Shown: piece by piece, positions 1 through 9,560 of the stretch | Layout: every line of letters begins with the position of its first letter | How positions within the stretch are numbered: the stretch's first letter is position 1 | Assembly (NCBI GenBank): GCA_030601755.1 | Contig: JAUWBF010000024.1 | Span: forward strand, 1 to 43,062 | DNA length: 43,062 nt | Reading direction: 5' to 3' | Source of the DNA: Verrucomicrobiota bacterium | GTDB lineage: Bacteria > Verrucomicrobiota > Verrucomicrobiia > Opitutales > Opitutaceae | The notes under the pieces: model-generated | The model's input: only the letters and a program-made list of their open reading frames with translations | The model's database searches: none | Told to the model about the DNA's origin: nothing | Position numbers and translations under genes: made by a program

Positions 1-2
1 GT

Positions 3-929
3 ATGGCTCGAAAGCTGAGATATGAGCAGGAGGGCGGGTTGTATCATGTGATCAACCGAGGGAATTATCGTCATGCGGTGTTTGGGACGGTGGGTGCGGC
101 GCAGGCGTTTGAGACGGCGCTGTGGGAGACGGTGAAGCAGTATGGTTGGCGGGTGCATGGTTATGTGCTGATGACCAATCACTACCATCTGGCGTTGGAG
201 ACGCCGCAGGCAAATTTGGTGACGGGAATGCACCGGTTGCAGAGTGCGTTCGCGACGCGGTTTAACCGGTTTAGGTCGGAGCGGGGGCACCTGTTTCAGG
301 GGCGCTATCAGGCGCTGGCCGTGGAGGACGCGGCGGCATTGTCTGTGGTGGTGGATTACATTCACCTCAATCCGGTGCGGGCGGGGATCGTGACGGTGGA
401 GCAGTTGGCGGGGTTTCGCTGGGGGAGTTTGCGCCGGTTTCTACGTGGGGAGCGGCCGGGCGGTCTGGTGGGCGATTTGGTAATGCCTCACTGGGGGATG
501 ACGGACGACCCGCAGGGGTGGGCGGACTATTTGCGGCGGCTTGAGCATCTCGCCGCGGACGAGGCGGAGCAGGCACGGCTCGGGTTTGGGGAAATGTGCA
601 AGGGCTGGGCAATCGGCACCGCAGGGTGGAAGCGCTCGATCGCCAAGAGCCTTGATGCGTTGTCATTGGCGGGTATCGGCCAAGACGAGGCGAAGGATCT
701 GCGCGAGGCGGCTTGGCATGCTGTGCTGGATGACGGTTTGCGCAAACGAGGGAAAGGCCGAGGAGATCTCTTGCCGCTGAAGTCTCGTCAACGGACAGAG
801 GTTTGGCGGTGGGAGCTGGCGGTGGAATTGCGGGCGACAGGTGCTGCCTACGCGTGGATCGCAGACACGCTGGGCTACGCGAGCGCCAACAGCCTGCGAT
901 TCAAGATGTATAAGCTGGGGATAAACTAA
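3..929 (+). CDS. REP-associated tyrosine transposase (RAYT), Y1/HUH family
   Basis: Single-strand DNA transposase of the IS200/IS605-like Y1 superfamily, in the branch that mobilises or maintains REP hairpins. The ATG at 3 gives 308 residues. The HUH metal motif is NHYHLAL (His60 and His62), and the likely nucleophile is Tyr119 in DYIHLNPVRAG, both typical of TnpA-REP proteins. LFQGRYQALAVE lies between them. The C-terminal half (after about 165) is a helical extension ending in a helix-turn-helix-like stretch (WIADTLGYASANSLRFK), as in longer RAYTs. The gene starts at the window edge, so its upstream context is unseen. REP-like hairpins occur elsewhere in the window (19354-19441, 23246-23343, 7292-7323, 42058-42207) and are candidate substrates; that link is inference. 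Confidence 0.93.
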   Translation: MARKLRYEQEGGLYHVINRGNYRHAVFGTVGAAQAFETALWETVKQYGWRVHGYVLMTNHYHLALETPQANLVTGMHRLQSAFATRFNRFRSERGHLFQGRYQALAVEDAAALSVVVDYIHLNPVRAGIVTVEQLAGFRWGSLRRFLRGERPGGLVGDLVMPHWGMTDDPQGWADYLRRLEHLAADEAEQARLGFGEMCKGWAIGTAGWKRSIAKSLDALSLAGIGQDEAKDLREAAWHAVLDDGLRKRGKGRGDLLPLKSRQRTEVWRWELAVELRATGAAYAWIADTLGYASANSLRFKMYKLGIN

Positions 930-939
930 CAAATTACGG

Positions 940-952
940 CCTGACCCCATTC
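940..952 (+). repeat. Short direct repeat, left copy (CCTGACCCCATTC)
   Basis: The 13-base sequence CCTGACCCCATTC lies just after the RAYT stop codon. It recurs with one change (CCTGACTCCATTC) at 1471-1483, just after the DUF2442 gene. The two copies bracket the DUF4160/DUF2442 pair, so they may mark the ends of an inserted unit or be RAYT-associated tail sequences. Confidence 0.5.
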
Positions 953-996
953 TCTAAAATGGCTATCTCACCTTAAATACGTTCCACTGCCTCACG

Positions 997-1233
997 TTGA
1001 GTCCGACCATCTTCCAATATCGCAACTTCCGGTTCTTTTTCTTCTCTCGTGAGGAGCCGAGAATGCACGTCCATGTTTACACGCCCAACGGAGAAGCTAA
1101 GTTCTGGCTGACCCCGAAAGTGGAGCTGGCCATCAACGCCGGACTGAAAACTGCTGAACTTAAGACCGCTCAAACCCAAATCCTCCGCCATGAAGACGAA
1201 ATCAAAGCCGCGTGGAAAAAACACTTCGGTTGA
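997..1233 (+). CDS. DUF4160 family protein
   Basis: Small protein (78 residues) of the DUF4160 family. Recognisable features are the N-terminal SPTIFQYRNFRFFFFS strand, the conserved EEPRMHVHVYTPNGEAKFWL core and the C-terminal IKAAWKKHFG helix. The only usable start is TTG at 997, because an in-frame TAA lies at 955-957 and no ATG intervenes. The last 44 bases overlap the DUF2442 gene, and the two families are typically encoded as neighbours. The pair is often regarded as a toxin-antitoxin-like module, but no activity is established from this sequence. It sits in accessory DNA next to a transposase. Confidence 0.85.
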   Translation: MSPTIFQYRNFRFFFFSREEPRMHVHVYTPNGEAKFWLTPKVELAINAGLKTAELKTAQTQILRHEDEIKAAWKKHFG

Positions 1234-1456
1234 GGTGACTCACATCTCGACCCAAGGCCTGTGGCTCTTGGTCGGAGACAAGGAATACCTGCTGCCCTTC
1301 GCCGAATATCCGTGGTTCGCCGAGGCCAAGGTCGCGGATATCCACAACGTCGAGCTTCTGCACGGTATGCACCTCCGCTGGCCGACGCTGGATGTGGATT
1401 TGGAGCTGGGCTCTCTCTCGGATGCTGAGAGCTATCCTCTCATTTACCGGGACTAA
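1190..1456 (+). CDS. DUF2442 family protein
   Basis: Protein of 88 residues with the DUF2442 fold. The core reads VEVTHISTQGLWLLVGDKEY followed by LLPFAEYPWFAEAKVADI and a tail LRWPTLDVDLELGSL, which match the family's conserved blocks. The first roughly 14 residues (MKTKSKPRGKNTSV) are basic and lie entirely in the 44-base overlap with the upstream DUF4160 gene, so the two genes are very likely translationally coupled. The family co-occurs with DUF4160 and is suspected to be the partner (antitoxin-like) component; this is inference. Confidence 0.85.
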   Translation: MKTKSKPRGKNTSVEVTHISTQGLWLLVGDKEYLLPFAEYPWFAEAKVADIHNVELLHGMHLRWPTLDVDLELGSLSDAESYPLIYRD

Positions 1457-1470
1457 TTGGCGATTTGCGC

Positions 1471-1483
1471 CCTGACTCCATTC
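1471..1483 (+). repeat. Short direct repeat, right copy (CCTGACTCCATTC)
   Basis: Second copy of the 13-base repeat at 940-952 (12 of 13 identical), placed shortly after the DUF2442 stop codon. Spacing between the copies is 531 bases, just enough to contain the two-gene DUF module. Confidence 0.5.
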
Positions 1484-1543
1484 GTGAGATAGTAGTTCGT
1501 AGATTGGCTTTGCCTTAATTACTGATTGGCAAAAGCTTCGGCC

Positions 1544-2017
1544 ATGCGATTGCCCCGTAGGCTTTGCGTCGTCCTGTTCGTGCTATTTGCATTGGCCGTT
1601 GAATCTGTTGCGCGGTCTTGCCACTCAATCCGCCGATAGAGCGCGTTTTAACGGCGGCGGATGGACGCAGTCTGGATGCGCGCATCGTTGGCGTGTCGTC
1701 TGACAGCGTGGAACTCGTGCGCAAGGCTGACATGGCGCGGTTCACACTGCCGTTTGACCGCTTGAGCGAGCAGGACCAAACGTATTTGGCAGAGCTTCAT
1801 CGTCAGCTGATGGCGAGTCTGCCGCTTCCCGACACGGAGTTTCTGAAGCTGGTGCGAAAGGATTTCGTGTGCGCGGCGGCCGACCGAAAGAAGACCGAAC
1901 CGCTGCCGTCCAACGCGTTTGCAAAGGATCGTTGGCTGCTGCTCGCCGTGCACGATTATGAATATAGCAGCGGCACGGCGCCGTGGGCCGGCCGTCACTT
2001 GGACCACCTGAATGTCG
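1544..2017 (+). pseudogene. Frameshifted and truncated secreted SHD1-domain protein
   Basis: Remnant of a secreted protein. An ATG at 1544 opens a clear signal peptide (MRLPRRLCVVLFVLFALA, then VESVA) but that frame stops at 1637-1639. The mature domain continues in another frame from about 1618: ERVLTAADGRSLDARIVGV, then FTLPFDRLSEQDQTYL. This is an SLA1-homology-domain-1-like motif common in secreted proteins of Verrucomicrobia and Planctomycetes. One indel between about 1600 and 1640 would restore a single gene. The domain frame (open from TTG 1618 to 2061) runs on through [14 protein letters not shown] and then loses protein-like character near 2017, where chemotaxis-receptor sequence starts in another frame. 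The gene is therefore both frameshifted and cut off at its 3' end. Confidence 0.7.
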
Positions 2018-2708
2018 GGGAATTAACTCCGAGGCGGTGGCCGCCGCCTGCCAGGAGCTGACGGCGTGCAGCGGCGAGATATCCCGCCGCACGCGTGAAT
2101 CCAACGAACTGACCCACCGCGCCGTCAGTGAGGCGGAGCGTGCGCGTCAGGCGATGGAGGCGCTGGGCGAGGCCGCCCGCCGCATCGGCACCGTGGTGGA
2201 TGTGATCGGCAAGATCGCCCGCCAGACCAATCTGCTCGCGCTCAACGCCACCATCGAGGCCGCCCGCGCCGGCGAGCACGGGCGCAGCTTCGCGGTCGTG
2301 GCCGGCGAGGTGAAAAACCTTTCCCGCGACACCGCCGCCGCGACCGAAAAGATCGCGGAGCAGGTGCAGTCCATGCGCGAGGCCACCGCCAACGTCACCG
2401 AGGTCATCGGCGGCGTGGGCGAGTCGATCACGCGCATCGATTCGGTGGCGTCGGCCATTGCCGCCTCAATCAACGAGCAGGTGACGGCGACCGAGGAAAT
2501 CGCCCGTCGCATCGCCGACGTGGCCCAGTCGACCTTGGGGATTTCCGTCAAGATGGCTCGGGTGAACGACGCCGCGGCCGGGCTCGACCGGGCCTCCGGC
2601 GAATTGCGCTTGGCCACGACCGCACTGACCGAGGACACCGGGGCCCTGCGGCGTGAGACCGCCGCGCTCGTGGGCGACGAGAAACAGGCGCCGCGGGCGG
2701 CCGCTTGA
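2018..2708 (+). pseudogene. Methyl-accepting chemotaxis protein, signalling domain only (5'-truncated)
   Basis: About 225 residues of the cytoplasmic coiled-coil signalling domain of a chemoreceptor. The hairpin tip is intact ([20 protein letters not shown], then [17 protein letters not shown]), the site that contacts CheA and CheW. No sensor domain, membrane segment or HAMP domain precedes it. Homology begins abruptly near 2018 ([12 protein letters not shown]) right after the broken SHD1 gene. A GTG at 1983 could initiate a soluble fragment, but its first residues derive from the neighbouring remnant. This is most simply a receptor whose 5' part was deleted or displaced by the accessory DNA to the left. 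A short soluble receptor is possible but less likely. Confidence 0.75.
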
Positions 2709-2756
2709 TCCCGTCACGCCATCGGCGAACCGGTCGCGCACCCCCGCCGTTCCCGC

Positions 2757-3131
2757 TCAGCGCGCACCGGTCACCCAGGCCAGCGCGGTCTCCTCGTCGG
2801 AGAAAACCTGGATCTCGATCTGCGGGTGCGTGTTGAGGGTCTGAAACATCCGCAAAAAGCCGAATTGATGCGGCTGACGCGCGACCAATGCCGACCACAC
2901 CGGGTTTTTGAGCGTGGTCGCCCGGCGGCGCGCGGCGATGGATTCCATGCCCAGAAAGTCCAGGTCGATGATGGTGTCGTGACCCAGGATGCAGATCCGG
3001 TTGGGCGACGGATCGCAGGACTGCTCCAATTCTTCCAGGCGGGTGATGAGTTCGGCCAAATCCCTCCGGCGGATGGTGCCGGTGAGGTGGGTGTGGATGA
3101 CACCGTCGATGAGCTGGATGGTGTGGGGCAT
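2757..3131 (-). CDS. Small STAS/SpoIIAA-like protein (paralogue A)
   Basis: Soluble protein of 124 residues without signal peptide or membrane segment. Its layout, an N-terminal strand pair (IQLIDGVIHTHLTGTI), a helix, a middle strand (NRICILGHDTIIDLDF) and a final FGFLRMFQTLNTHPQIEIQV followed by FSDEETALAWV, resembles SpoIIAA-like/STAS-fold proteins; that family call is tentative. It is clearly homologous to the product at 17169-17564, which shares FGF-RM-QTLNTHP and the AWV ending. It is convergent with the truncated chemoreceptor. STAS-like proteins often act in signalling or membrane association, but no role is shown here. Confidence 0.7.
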   Translation of the reverse strand: MPHTIQLIDGVIHTHLTGTIRRRDLAELITRLEELEQSCDPSPNRICILGHDTIIDLDFLGMESIAARRRATTLKNPVWSALVARQPHQFGFLRMFQTLNTHPQIEIQVFSDEETALAWVTGAR

Positions 3132-3292
3132 GCTCGCGTCAGCCGTCTGACAGGGGAGGGGAGACGAGTCAACCGGCGGCCGGCGTCGTTCTGTCGTCGG
3201 GTCGGCGCGGCGTCGGGGTGTGGGATCATTTTGCCCGATTCTTTTGGGGCCGGCGCTTAAGTTTTCCCAGGCAGGGTCGATGGGGGCGAGGC

Positions 3293-3961
3293 ATGCAAAT
3301 TCACTGGGTTCTCTTGGTCGCGGGGCTGGTTTTGTTGATCTGCCCGCTGGACGTTTTTCTGCGCGGCAACGTGTCCGTGCGCAGCTACCAGAGGTTGTGC
3401 GAGCGGCGCGGGCGGACGGGTCGCCGGTGGTGGCTGCAACCGAGTTTGTTGGTCGATGTGCCGAGGGCTTTCGCGGGTGGCTGGCTGGTGCGGAATGCCT
3501 GGACGATCGAGCCGCCGCTGGAGGGCATCGGCAGACATTTGCCGCTGGCGATTTCCGTGGCGGTCATGGGGCTGGCCTTGCTCGTGCAAATGCGCACCTC
3601 GCGCAAGGCGGGGGTGGTGTTGGCGCCGGTGGGGTTTAGCGCGGGTCTGGTGTTCGCGGTGCTGCCCGTGTGGGTCGCGGCCTTGGTGGTCGTGCTCGCG
3701 GTGGTGTCGTTGGTCGGGTTTCGCGGATGGTCGGCGTATTTCTTGAGCGGCGCGCTGGGGGCCGGTGCCTTGGGTTTCATGGCGCTGCGGCTCGACGCGT
3801 GGATGGTCGCGGCGGTGGTGCTCATGCTGGAGCCGTTGCTCGTGAGCCTGCTGGTCGGTCGTGAACTGGTGCTGCCGTTTTCCCGTGGGCGACGCTCGGC
3901 GGACGAGTCGACCGGTCTTTTGGGGCCGAGCCGAAATCCGCAAATACTGGCCTGCCGCTGA
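3293..3961 (+). CDS. Polytopic membrane protein of unknown function
   Basis: Protein of 222 residues, starting at the ATG at 3293 behind a purine-rich stretch (GGGGGCGAGG). It has about six hydrophobic segments: WVLLVAGLVLLICPLDVFL at the N-terminus, then LPLAISVAVMGLALLV, VVLAPVGFSAGLVFAVLPVW, ALVVVLAVVSLVGF, YFLSGALGAGALGFMAL and WMVAAVVLMLEPLLVSLLVG. Basic loops (RSYQRLCERRGRTGRRW; MRTSRKAG) suggest a cytoplasmic side. I do not recognise the family. It stands alone between the STAS-like gene and the DUF2293 gene. Confidence 0.75.
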   Translation: MQIHWVLLVAGLVLLICPLDVFLRGNVSVRSYQRLCERRGRTGRRWWLQPSLLVDVPRAFAGGWLVRNAWTIEPPLEGIGRHLPLAISVAVMGLALLVQMRTSRKAGVVLAPVGFSAGLVFAVLPVWVAALVVVLAVVSLVGFRGWSAYFLSGALGAGALGFMALRLDAWMVAAVVLMLEPLLVSLLVGRELVLPFSRGRRSADESTGLLGPSRNPQILACR

Positions 3962-4089
3962 GCGCGGTCGGGCGGTCGCCGCAGGTGGCTGCCTAGGCGG
4001 GCGTAGGGGGGCGTTTGGGAAATGACGGGCTGAGTTATCCGCCGCGGATTGTTTCGACGTCGGCGGGCGGGGCGTTTTCGTGGCGGGCC

Positions 4090-4794
4090 ATGCCGACCGA
4101 AACCCGTGAAGTTCGCCCCTGTGCCAAGCCCGGCCACGTCATCGCCGCCGACACCCGCGTGCTGGCCATCCCGGCGGGGTGGGCACTGTTGCCGCCGGGC
4201 GACGCGGCGCTGAGCCGCCGAGTAAAGGAGGCGGGGCCGAGTTGGACCGTCATCGAGATGAAAGGCCGCAAACGTTTCTCGCGCGGCATCTGGGCTCCGG
4301 CCGAGCGCATCGCGTCGCTCCGGGCCGAGCGGGCGCTGGAGTTGCGGGATCCGGCCTATCAGCGTCGACTCGCGGCCGGTCGCAACCGTCGCGCCGCCGA
4401 GCAGGCCGCCTACGTCGAGGAGTTTTACGCGGCGGTGCTGGCTTGGCTGGATTTTCACCCGGAGCGGGCCGACGACGCCGCGGCGATGGCGCGTCTGATC
4501 ACCGACCATGCGGTGCCCGTCGGCAGCGGCACCGTGGCTCGCACCGAGCGCATCCCGATCGAGCAGCGCGCCGAGGCCGCGGTGATCGCCTGGATGCGCC
4601 ACCAGACGACCGGCTACGACCATATGGTCATACCCCGCGAGAAGGGGCGCCGACGCGAGGTGCGCCGCATGCTGGCGCAACGCTCGGTGCAACTGCTGTC
4701 GCGTTATCGTCAGGGGTTGCCGGTGGACGCGGCGTCCTGCCCGTTGGCGCGTGCGCTGGCGCCCCATCGGGCGCGGGCGACTGGGTCCGTTTGA
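4090..4794 (+). CDS. DUF2293 domain protein
   Basis: Protein of 234 residues when started at the ATG at 4090; an upstream TTG at 4015 is in frame but less likely. The C-terminal part is a DUF2293 domain: FHPERADDAAAMARLITDHA, VGSGTVARTERIP, AVIAWMRHQTTGYDHM and GRRREVRRMLAQRSVQLL, rich in conserved His, Arg and Lys. The N-terminal part (GWALLPPGDAALSRRVKEAG) and an Arg-rich central helix precede it. The basic character hints at nucleic-acid contact, but the family has no assigned function. No operon partner is evident; katG follows after 194 bases. Confidence 0.82.
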   Translation: MPTETREVRPCAKPGHVIAADTRVLAIPAGWALLPPGDAALSRRVKEAGPSWTVIEMKGRKRFSRGIWAPAERIASLRAERALELRDPAYQRRLAAGRNRRAAEQAAYVEEFYAAVLAWLDFHPERADDAAAMARLITDHAVPVGSGTVARTERIPIEQRAEAAVIAWMRHQTTGYDHMVIPREKGRRREVRRMLAQRSVQLLSRYRQGLPVDAASCPLARALAPHRARATGSV

Positions 4795-4799
4795 GCTGA

Positions 4800-7253
<2,454 letters not shown>

Positions 7254-7291
7254 CCCGTCGCAGAGCGGGCCGCCGGGCGGGCCGGCGGTTC

Positions 7292-7323
7292 GGCCAAGGA
7301 GCGCCGCTTTCCAAGCGGCGTCG
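7292..7323 (+). repeat. REP-like hairpin, GGAG type
   Basis: Sequence GGCCAAGGAG followed by the stem CGCCGCTT-TCC-AAGCGGCG. The same element occurs on the other strand at 42176-42207 with the stem base pairs swapped but pairing kept. A GGAG or GTAG tetranucleotide before a short hairpin is the hallmark of RAYT-associated REPs. Placed 39 bases after katG, it may also act as a terminator. Confidence 0.6.
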
Positions 7324-7378
7324 TTGCCTCACGGTAACCGCAGGCCGGGGAGATTGTATTCAAGAAGTAATGACGAGC

Positions 7379-7411
7379 GACGGCGCTGGGTTCGTGCGAA
7401 CCAGCGTCGTT
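7379..7411. terminator. Hairpin between convergent katG and hemerythrin genes
   Basis: Stem CGCTGG(G)TTCG pairs with CGAACCAGCG around a TG loop, with a partly paired extension (GACG/CGTT). There is no T-run directly after it. Its position between convergent genes suggests a bidirectional transcription barrier; a further REP-type element is the alternative. Confidence 0.4.
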
Positions 7412-7417
7412 ACGTTC

Positions 7418-7459
7418 GTCGCCGTCGCCGTCGCCGTCACTGTCGCTGTCACCGTCAAC
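7418..7459 (+). repeat. Hexanucleotide tandem repeat (GTCGCC-like)
   Basis: Seven successive six-base units of the form GTCRCY: three exact GTCGCC, then GTCACT, GTCGCT, GTCACC and GTCAAC. It is intergenic, beside the hemerythrin stop codon. Such tracts can vary in length by slippage. Confidence 0.6.
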
Positions 7460-7473
7460 TCCACACGTCGCCG

Positions 7474-7887
7474 TCACCGCGCGGCGCCGTGGTGGGCGGA
7501 GCAGCCGCGCAGGCCGGTGTCGATCTTCATGATGTGCGACTGCACCCATTGGTAGAGCGAGGTGTGCAGGTCGCGCAGCTTGATCATGGAGGCACCCGCG
7601 CCGATGCGCAGCTTGGCCGATACGAACATGTGGATGAACTGCGTGTGGGCCGCCTTGTTGGCCGTGGCCATGGGGCAGCGGGCCTCGTGCATGCACTTTT
7701 CCTCGTGGGCGAAGTGCTTCGCGGTGTAGGTGCCGAGGAAGGTCATGAACGCCTGCGCGGCGGCGACGTCGATGTGGTCGGCCTTGAGCATGTCGCCGAG
7801 TTTGTTGAGCTCGGTGATGAGCACGCGGTGTTCGTCGTCGACTTGCTTGACGCCGGTTTCCAGGGCGGAGGTCAAGGTGAGTTGCAT
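7474..7887 (-). CDS. Bacteriohemerythrin-like oxygen/iron-binding protein
   Basis: Four-helix-bundle hemerythrin domain protein of 137 residues, cytoplasmic. The start is taken at 7887 (MQLTLTSALETGVKQVDDEH), where family homology begins. Expected di-iron ligands are seen at His20, His58 and Glu62 (KHFAHEEK), His81, His118 and Asp123 (SHIMKID). The first His of the usual HxxxH pair is Asn77 here (TANKAAH), so one of seven ligands is apparently replaced. Extra Cys65 and Cys71 flank this loop. The family stores or senses O2. Altered ligation could change affinity, metal content or make it a sensor. It is convergent with katG. Confidence 0.9.
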   Translation of the reverse strand: MQLTLTSALETGVKQVDDEHRVLITELNKLGDMLKADHIDVAAAQAFMTFLGTYTAKHFAHEEKCMHEARCPMATANKAAHTQFIHMFVSAKLRIGAGASMIKLRDLHTSLYQWVQSHIMKIDTGLRGCSAHHGAAR

Positions 7888-8037
7888 GGACTGTGCATCG
7901 GCTCGCGGCGGACGCGGATTGAGCACCCATTTTGCGGGCGCGGCGAGATTTACGCGGCATTCGCCGGCGGTGTCGCGTCGATGGTCGGCGCGATGGGAGG
8001 GCGGGGGAGGGGCGGCGATGCGTCGTCCCGCCCGCGC

Positions 8038-8532
8038 TCAGTCGTGGTAGGAGACGTAGACGAGTTCCTCGCCCTGCAGCTTGACGCTGCCGGTGGTAAG
8101 GTTGCCGTCGTCGAGCCGCCCGTCGATCATCGTGAGCAGCTTCGGGTCGATCTTGTAGCCGTTGAGCGGAGTGAGCACGACGCCGCCCTGGTTGTAGTCC
8201 ACGAGCGAGCTGCGCAGGTCGAAGTAGTAGGCGGTGTCCTTGTGGATCGGATGGTTGAAAATCCGCAGGGGCAGTTCCTCGGGATCAAAGCCCTCGGGCA
8301 CGGTGCCGGTTCCCTTCTCGTTGTAGAGCCCGTCGGGCAGGGCGGGATTCTGCATGATGAGCACGTTGAAGTGGTCACCGACGACCTTGAAATCGTTCAC
8401 CACGCGCACCGCCAAGGCGTTCTGATAGGACTTGATCGCGAACGGAATCCCGATCGACGCCAAAACACCGATGATCACGACCGCGATCATGATCTCCACC
8501 ACGGTGAATCCGCGAGGGTTGCGTGTTTTCAT
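8038..8532 (-). CDS. Type IV pilin / pseudopilin-like prepilin
   Basis: Prepilin of 164 residues with a short basic leader and the class III cleavage site: MKTRNPRG then FTVVEIMIAVVIIGVLASIG. Cleavage by prepilin peptidase would be between Gly8 and Phe9, and Glu5 of the mature protein (VVE) is present. One hydrophobic helix is followed by a globular, Asp/Tyr-rich C-terminal domain (HKDTAYYFDLRSSLVDYNQG). Its size fits either a minor pilin or a type II secretion pseudopilin. No other pilus genes are nearby, so it is an orphan copy. Confidence 0.9.
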   Translation of the reverse strand: MKTRNPRGFTVVEIMIAVVIIGVLASIGIPFAIKSYQNALAVRVVNDFKVVGDHFNVLIMQNPALPDGLYNEKGTGTVPEGFDPEELPLRIFNHPIHKDTAYYFDLRSSLVDYNQGGVVLTPLNGYKIDPKLLTMIDGRLDDGNLTTGSVKLQGEELVYVSYHD

Positions 8533-8552
8533 GAGGCGCAGATGTCAAAAAT

Positions 8553-8580
8553 CGGTTAAAAATGGTCAACGCCTTAACCG
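8553..8580. promoter_or_regulatory. Inverted repeat upstream of the pilin gene
   Basis: CGGTTAA and TTAACCG form a perfect 7-base inverted repeat separated by 14 bases, 20 bases upstream of the prepilin start. It lies in AT-richer DNA between two divergent genes, so it could be a regulator binding site. No regulator family can be assigned. Confidence 0.3.
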
Positions 8581-8712
8581 CCCTCCGTTGGCGGGGGCGT
8601 GTGCCGCAAGGGGTTAGAAAAATTAAATATGTAAAAAGCCGTTCATCATCTGCATGAAGCGAATTACTTTGTGCGCCGGCCCATGGGGTTTGGCCACCGT
8701 CGTCACAGCCGC

Positions 8713-8765
8713 CGCGCTGAAAGCGGCGCGGGCGAGCCAAGGGTATGGTGACCCTGAGCCATCAA
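8713..8765 (+). promoter_or_regulatory. Structured 5' leader of the PAS protein gene
   Basis: Two consecutive hairpins lie in the leader before the ATG at 8828: one around GCGCTGAAAGCGGCGCGGG with a GAAA loop, and a second GGGT-ATGGTG-ACCC flanked by GAGCC/GAGCC. The whole gap 8533-8827 otherwise holds only AT-rich promoter-like DNA (near 8620) and the inverted repeat at 8553. The leader resembles a structured regulatory RNA only in general form; I cannot match it to a known riboswitch. Confidence 0.3.
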
Positions 8766-8827
8766 CGCGCGGTTCGGTTGCGTCCAAGGATTGTCAGCGC
8801 CCGTATATTCATCAAAACGACCTGAAA

Positions 8828-9403
8828 ATGCTGTCCGCCACCCTCGAGGAACTCGCCGCCGACTACGTATCCGGAGCCATGACGGCCCCGGAGCGCGAGA
8901 GCTTTGAGGTGCTGCTGGAGTATCGCGTCGAGTTGCGTCGTCACGTCGACCGCCTGCGGGAGGCGGCGGCCGAGTTGACGCGCACCGCCTCGCCCGCCGG
9001 TCCGGCGCCGACCGCCGCGCTGCGGGCGCGCATCCTCGCCAACCTCGGCCCGCGCCCCTCGCGTCCCGCCGAGCCCGACGCCTTGGTCGTGGCCACGCCC
9101 GACCGCCGCATCGAGTGGGTCAACCCCGCCTTTTCCGCCATGTGCGGCTACGATCTTGATGAACTGCGCGGGCGCGTGCCGGGGGAGTTATTGCAGGGCC
9201 CCGCCACCGATCCGCTCGCGGTTTTTCGCATGCGCGAAGCGCTGACCGCCGCCCGGCCATGCCGCGAAACCCTCGTCAACTACCACCGGGACGGCTCCGC
9301 CTACACGGTCGATGTGCGCATCGACCCCATCCTGGATGACGCCGGCGAGCCGCTCTTCTTCGTCGCCCGCGAACGCAAGCTCGCCGACCTGACGACCGCC
9401 TGA
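8828..9403 (+). CDS. Anti-sigma-like N-terminus fused to a PAS domain
   Basis: Soluble protein of 191 residues. The start at ATG 8828 (MLSATLEELAADYVSGAMTA) is chosen because the upstream in-frame extension to 8654 is not protein-like. Residues 1-75 resemble the N-terminal region of anti-sigma factors of the RskA/ChrR sort (LEELAADYVSGAMTAPERES, then ALRARILANLG), but no zinc-binding His/Cys pair is visible. Residues 85-185 form a PAS domain (EWVNPAFSAMCGYDLDELRG, LLQGPATDP, ETLVNYHRDGSAYTVDVRI). LOV flavin chemistry is unlikely because no Cys lies before LLQG. This could be a PAS-gated sigma-factor antagonist, but no sigma gene is adjacent. Confidence 0.75.
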   Translation: MLSATLEELAADYVSGAMTAPERESFEVLLEYRVELRRHVDRLREAAAELTRTASPAGPAPTAALRARILANLGPRPSRPAEPDALVVATPDRRIEWVNPAFSAMCGYDLDELRGRVPGELLQGPATDPLAVFRMREALTAARPCRETLVNYHRDGSAYTVDVRIDPILDDAGEPLFFVARERKLADLTTA

Positions 9404-9560
9404 GGCGTCTCCGCCATCTGCGCGCTTTCGCCCTCCGCCGCCGTCTCCGCCGCCATCCACCGCACCCGGTGGCCCCGCGCGCCGGCGAGCACCGCACACG
9501 TCAAAACGGGCTTTGCGCTCGCACCGCTTGGCCGCATCGTCTCACTGCATCGCCTCCACC

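Noticed and set aside
7418-7459. CRISPR-like array
   Set aside because: The units are 6 bases long and contiguous, with no spacers; it is a simple tandem repeat.
8713-8765. Known riboswitch (c-di-GMP-I, c-di-AMP, TPP, cobalamin)
   Set aside because: Two hairpins are visible, but the conserved cores of these classes could not be found; kept only as a structured leader.
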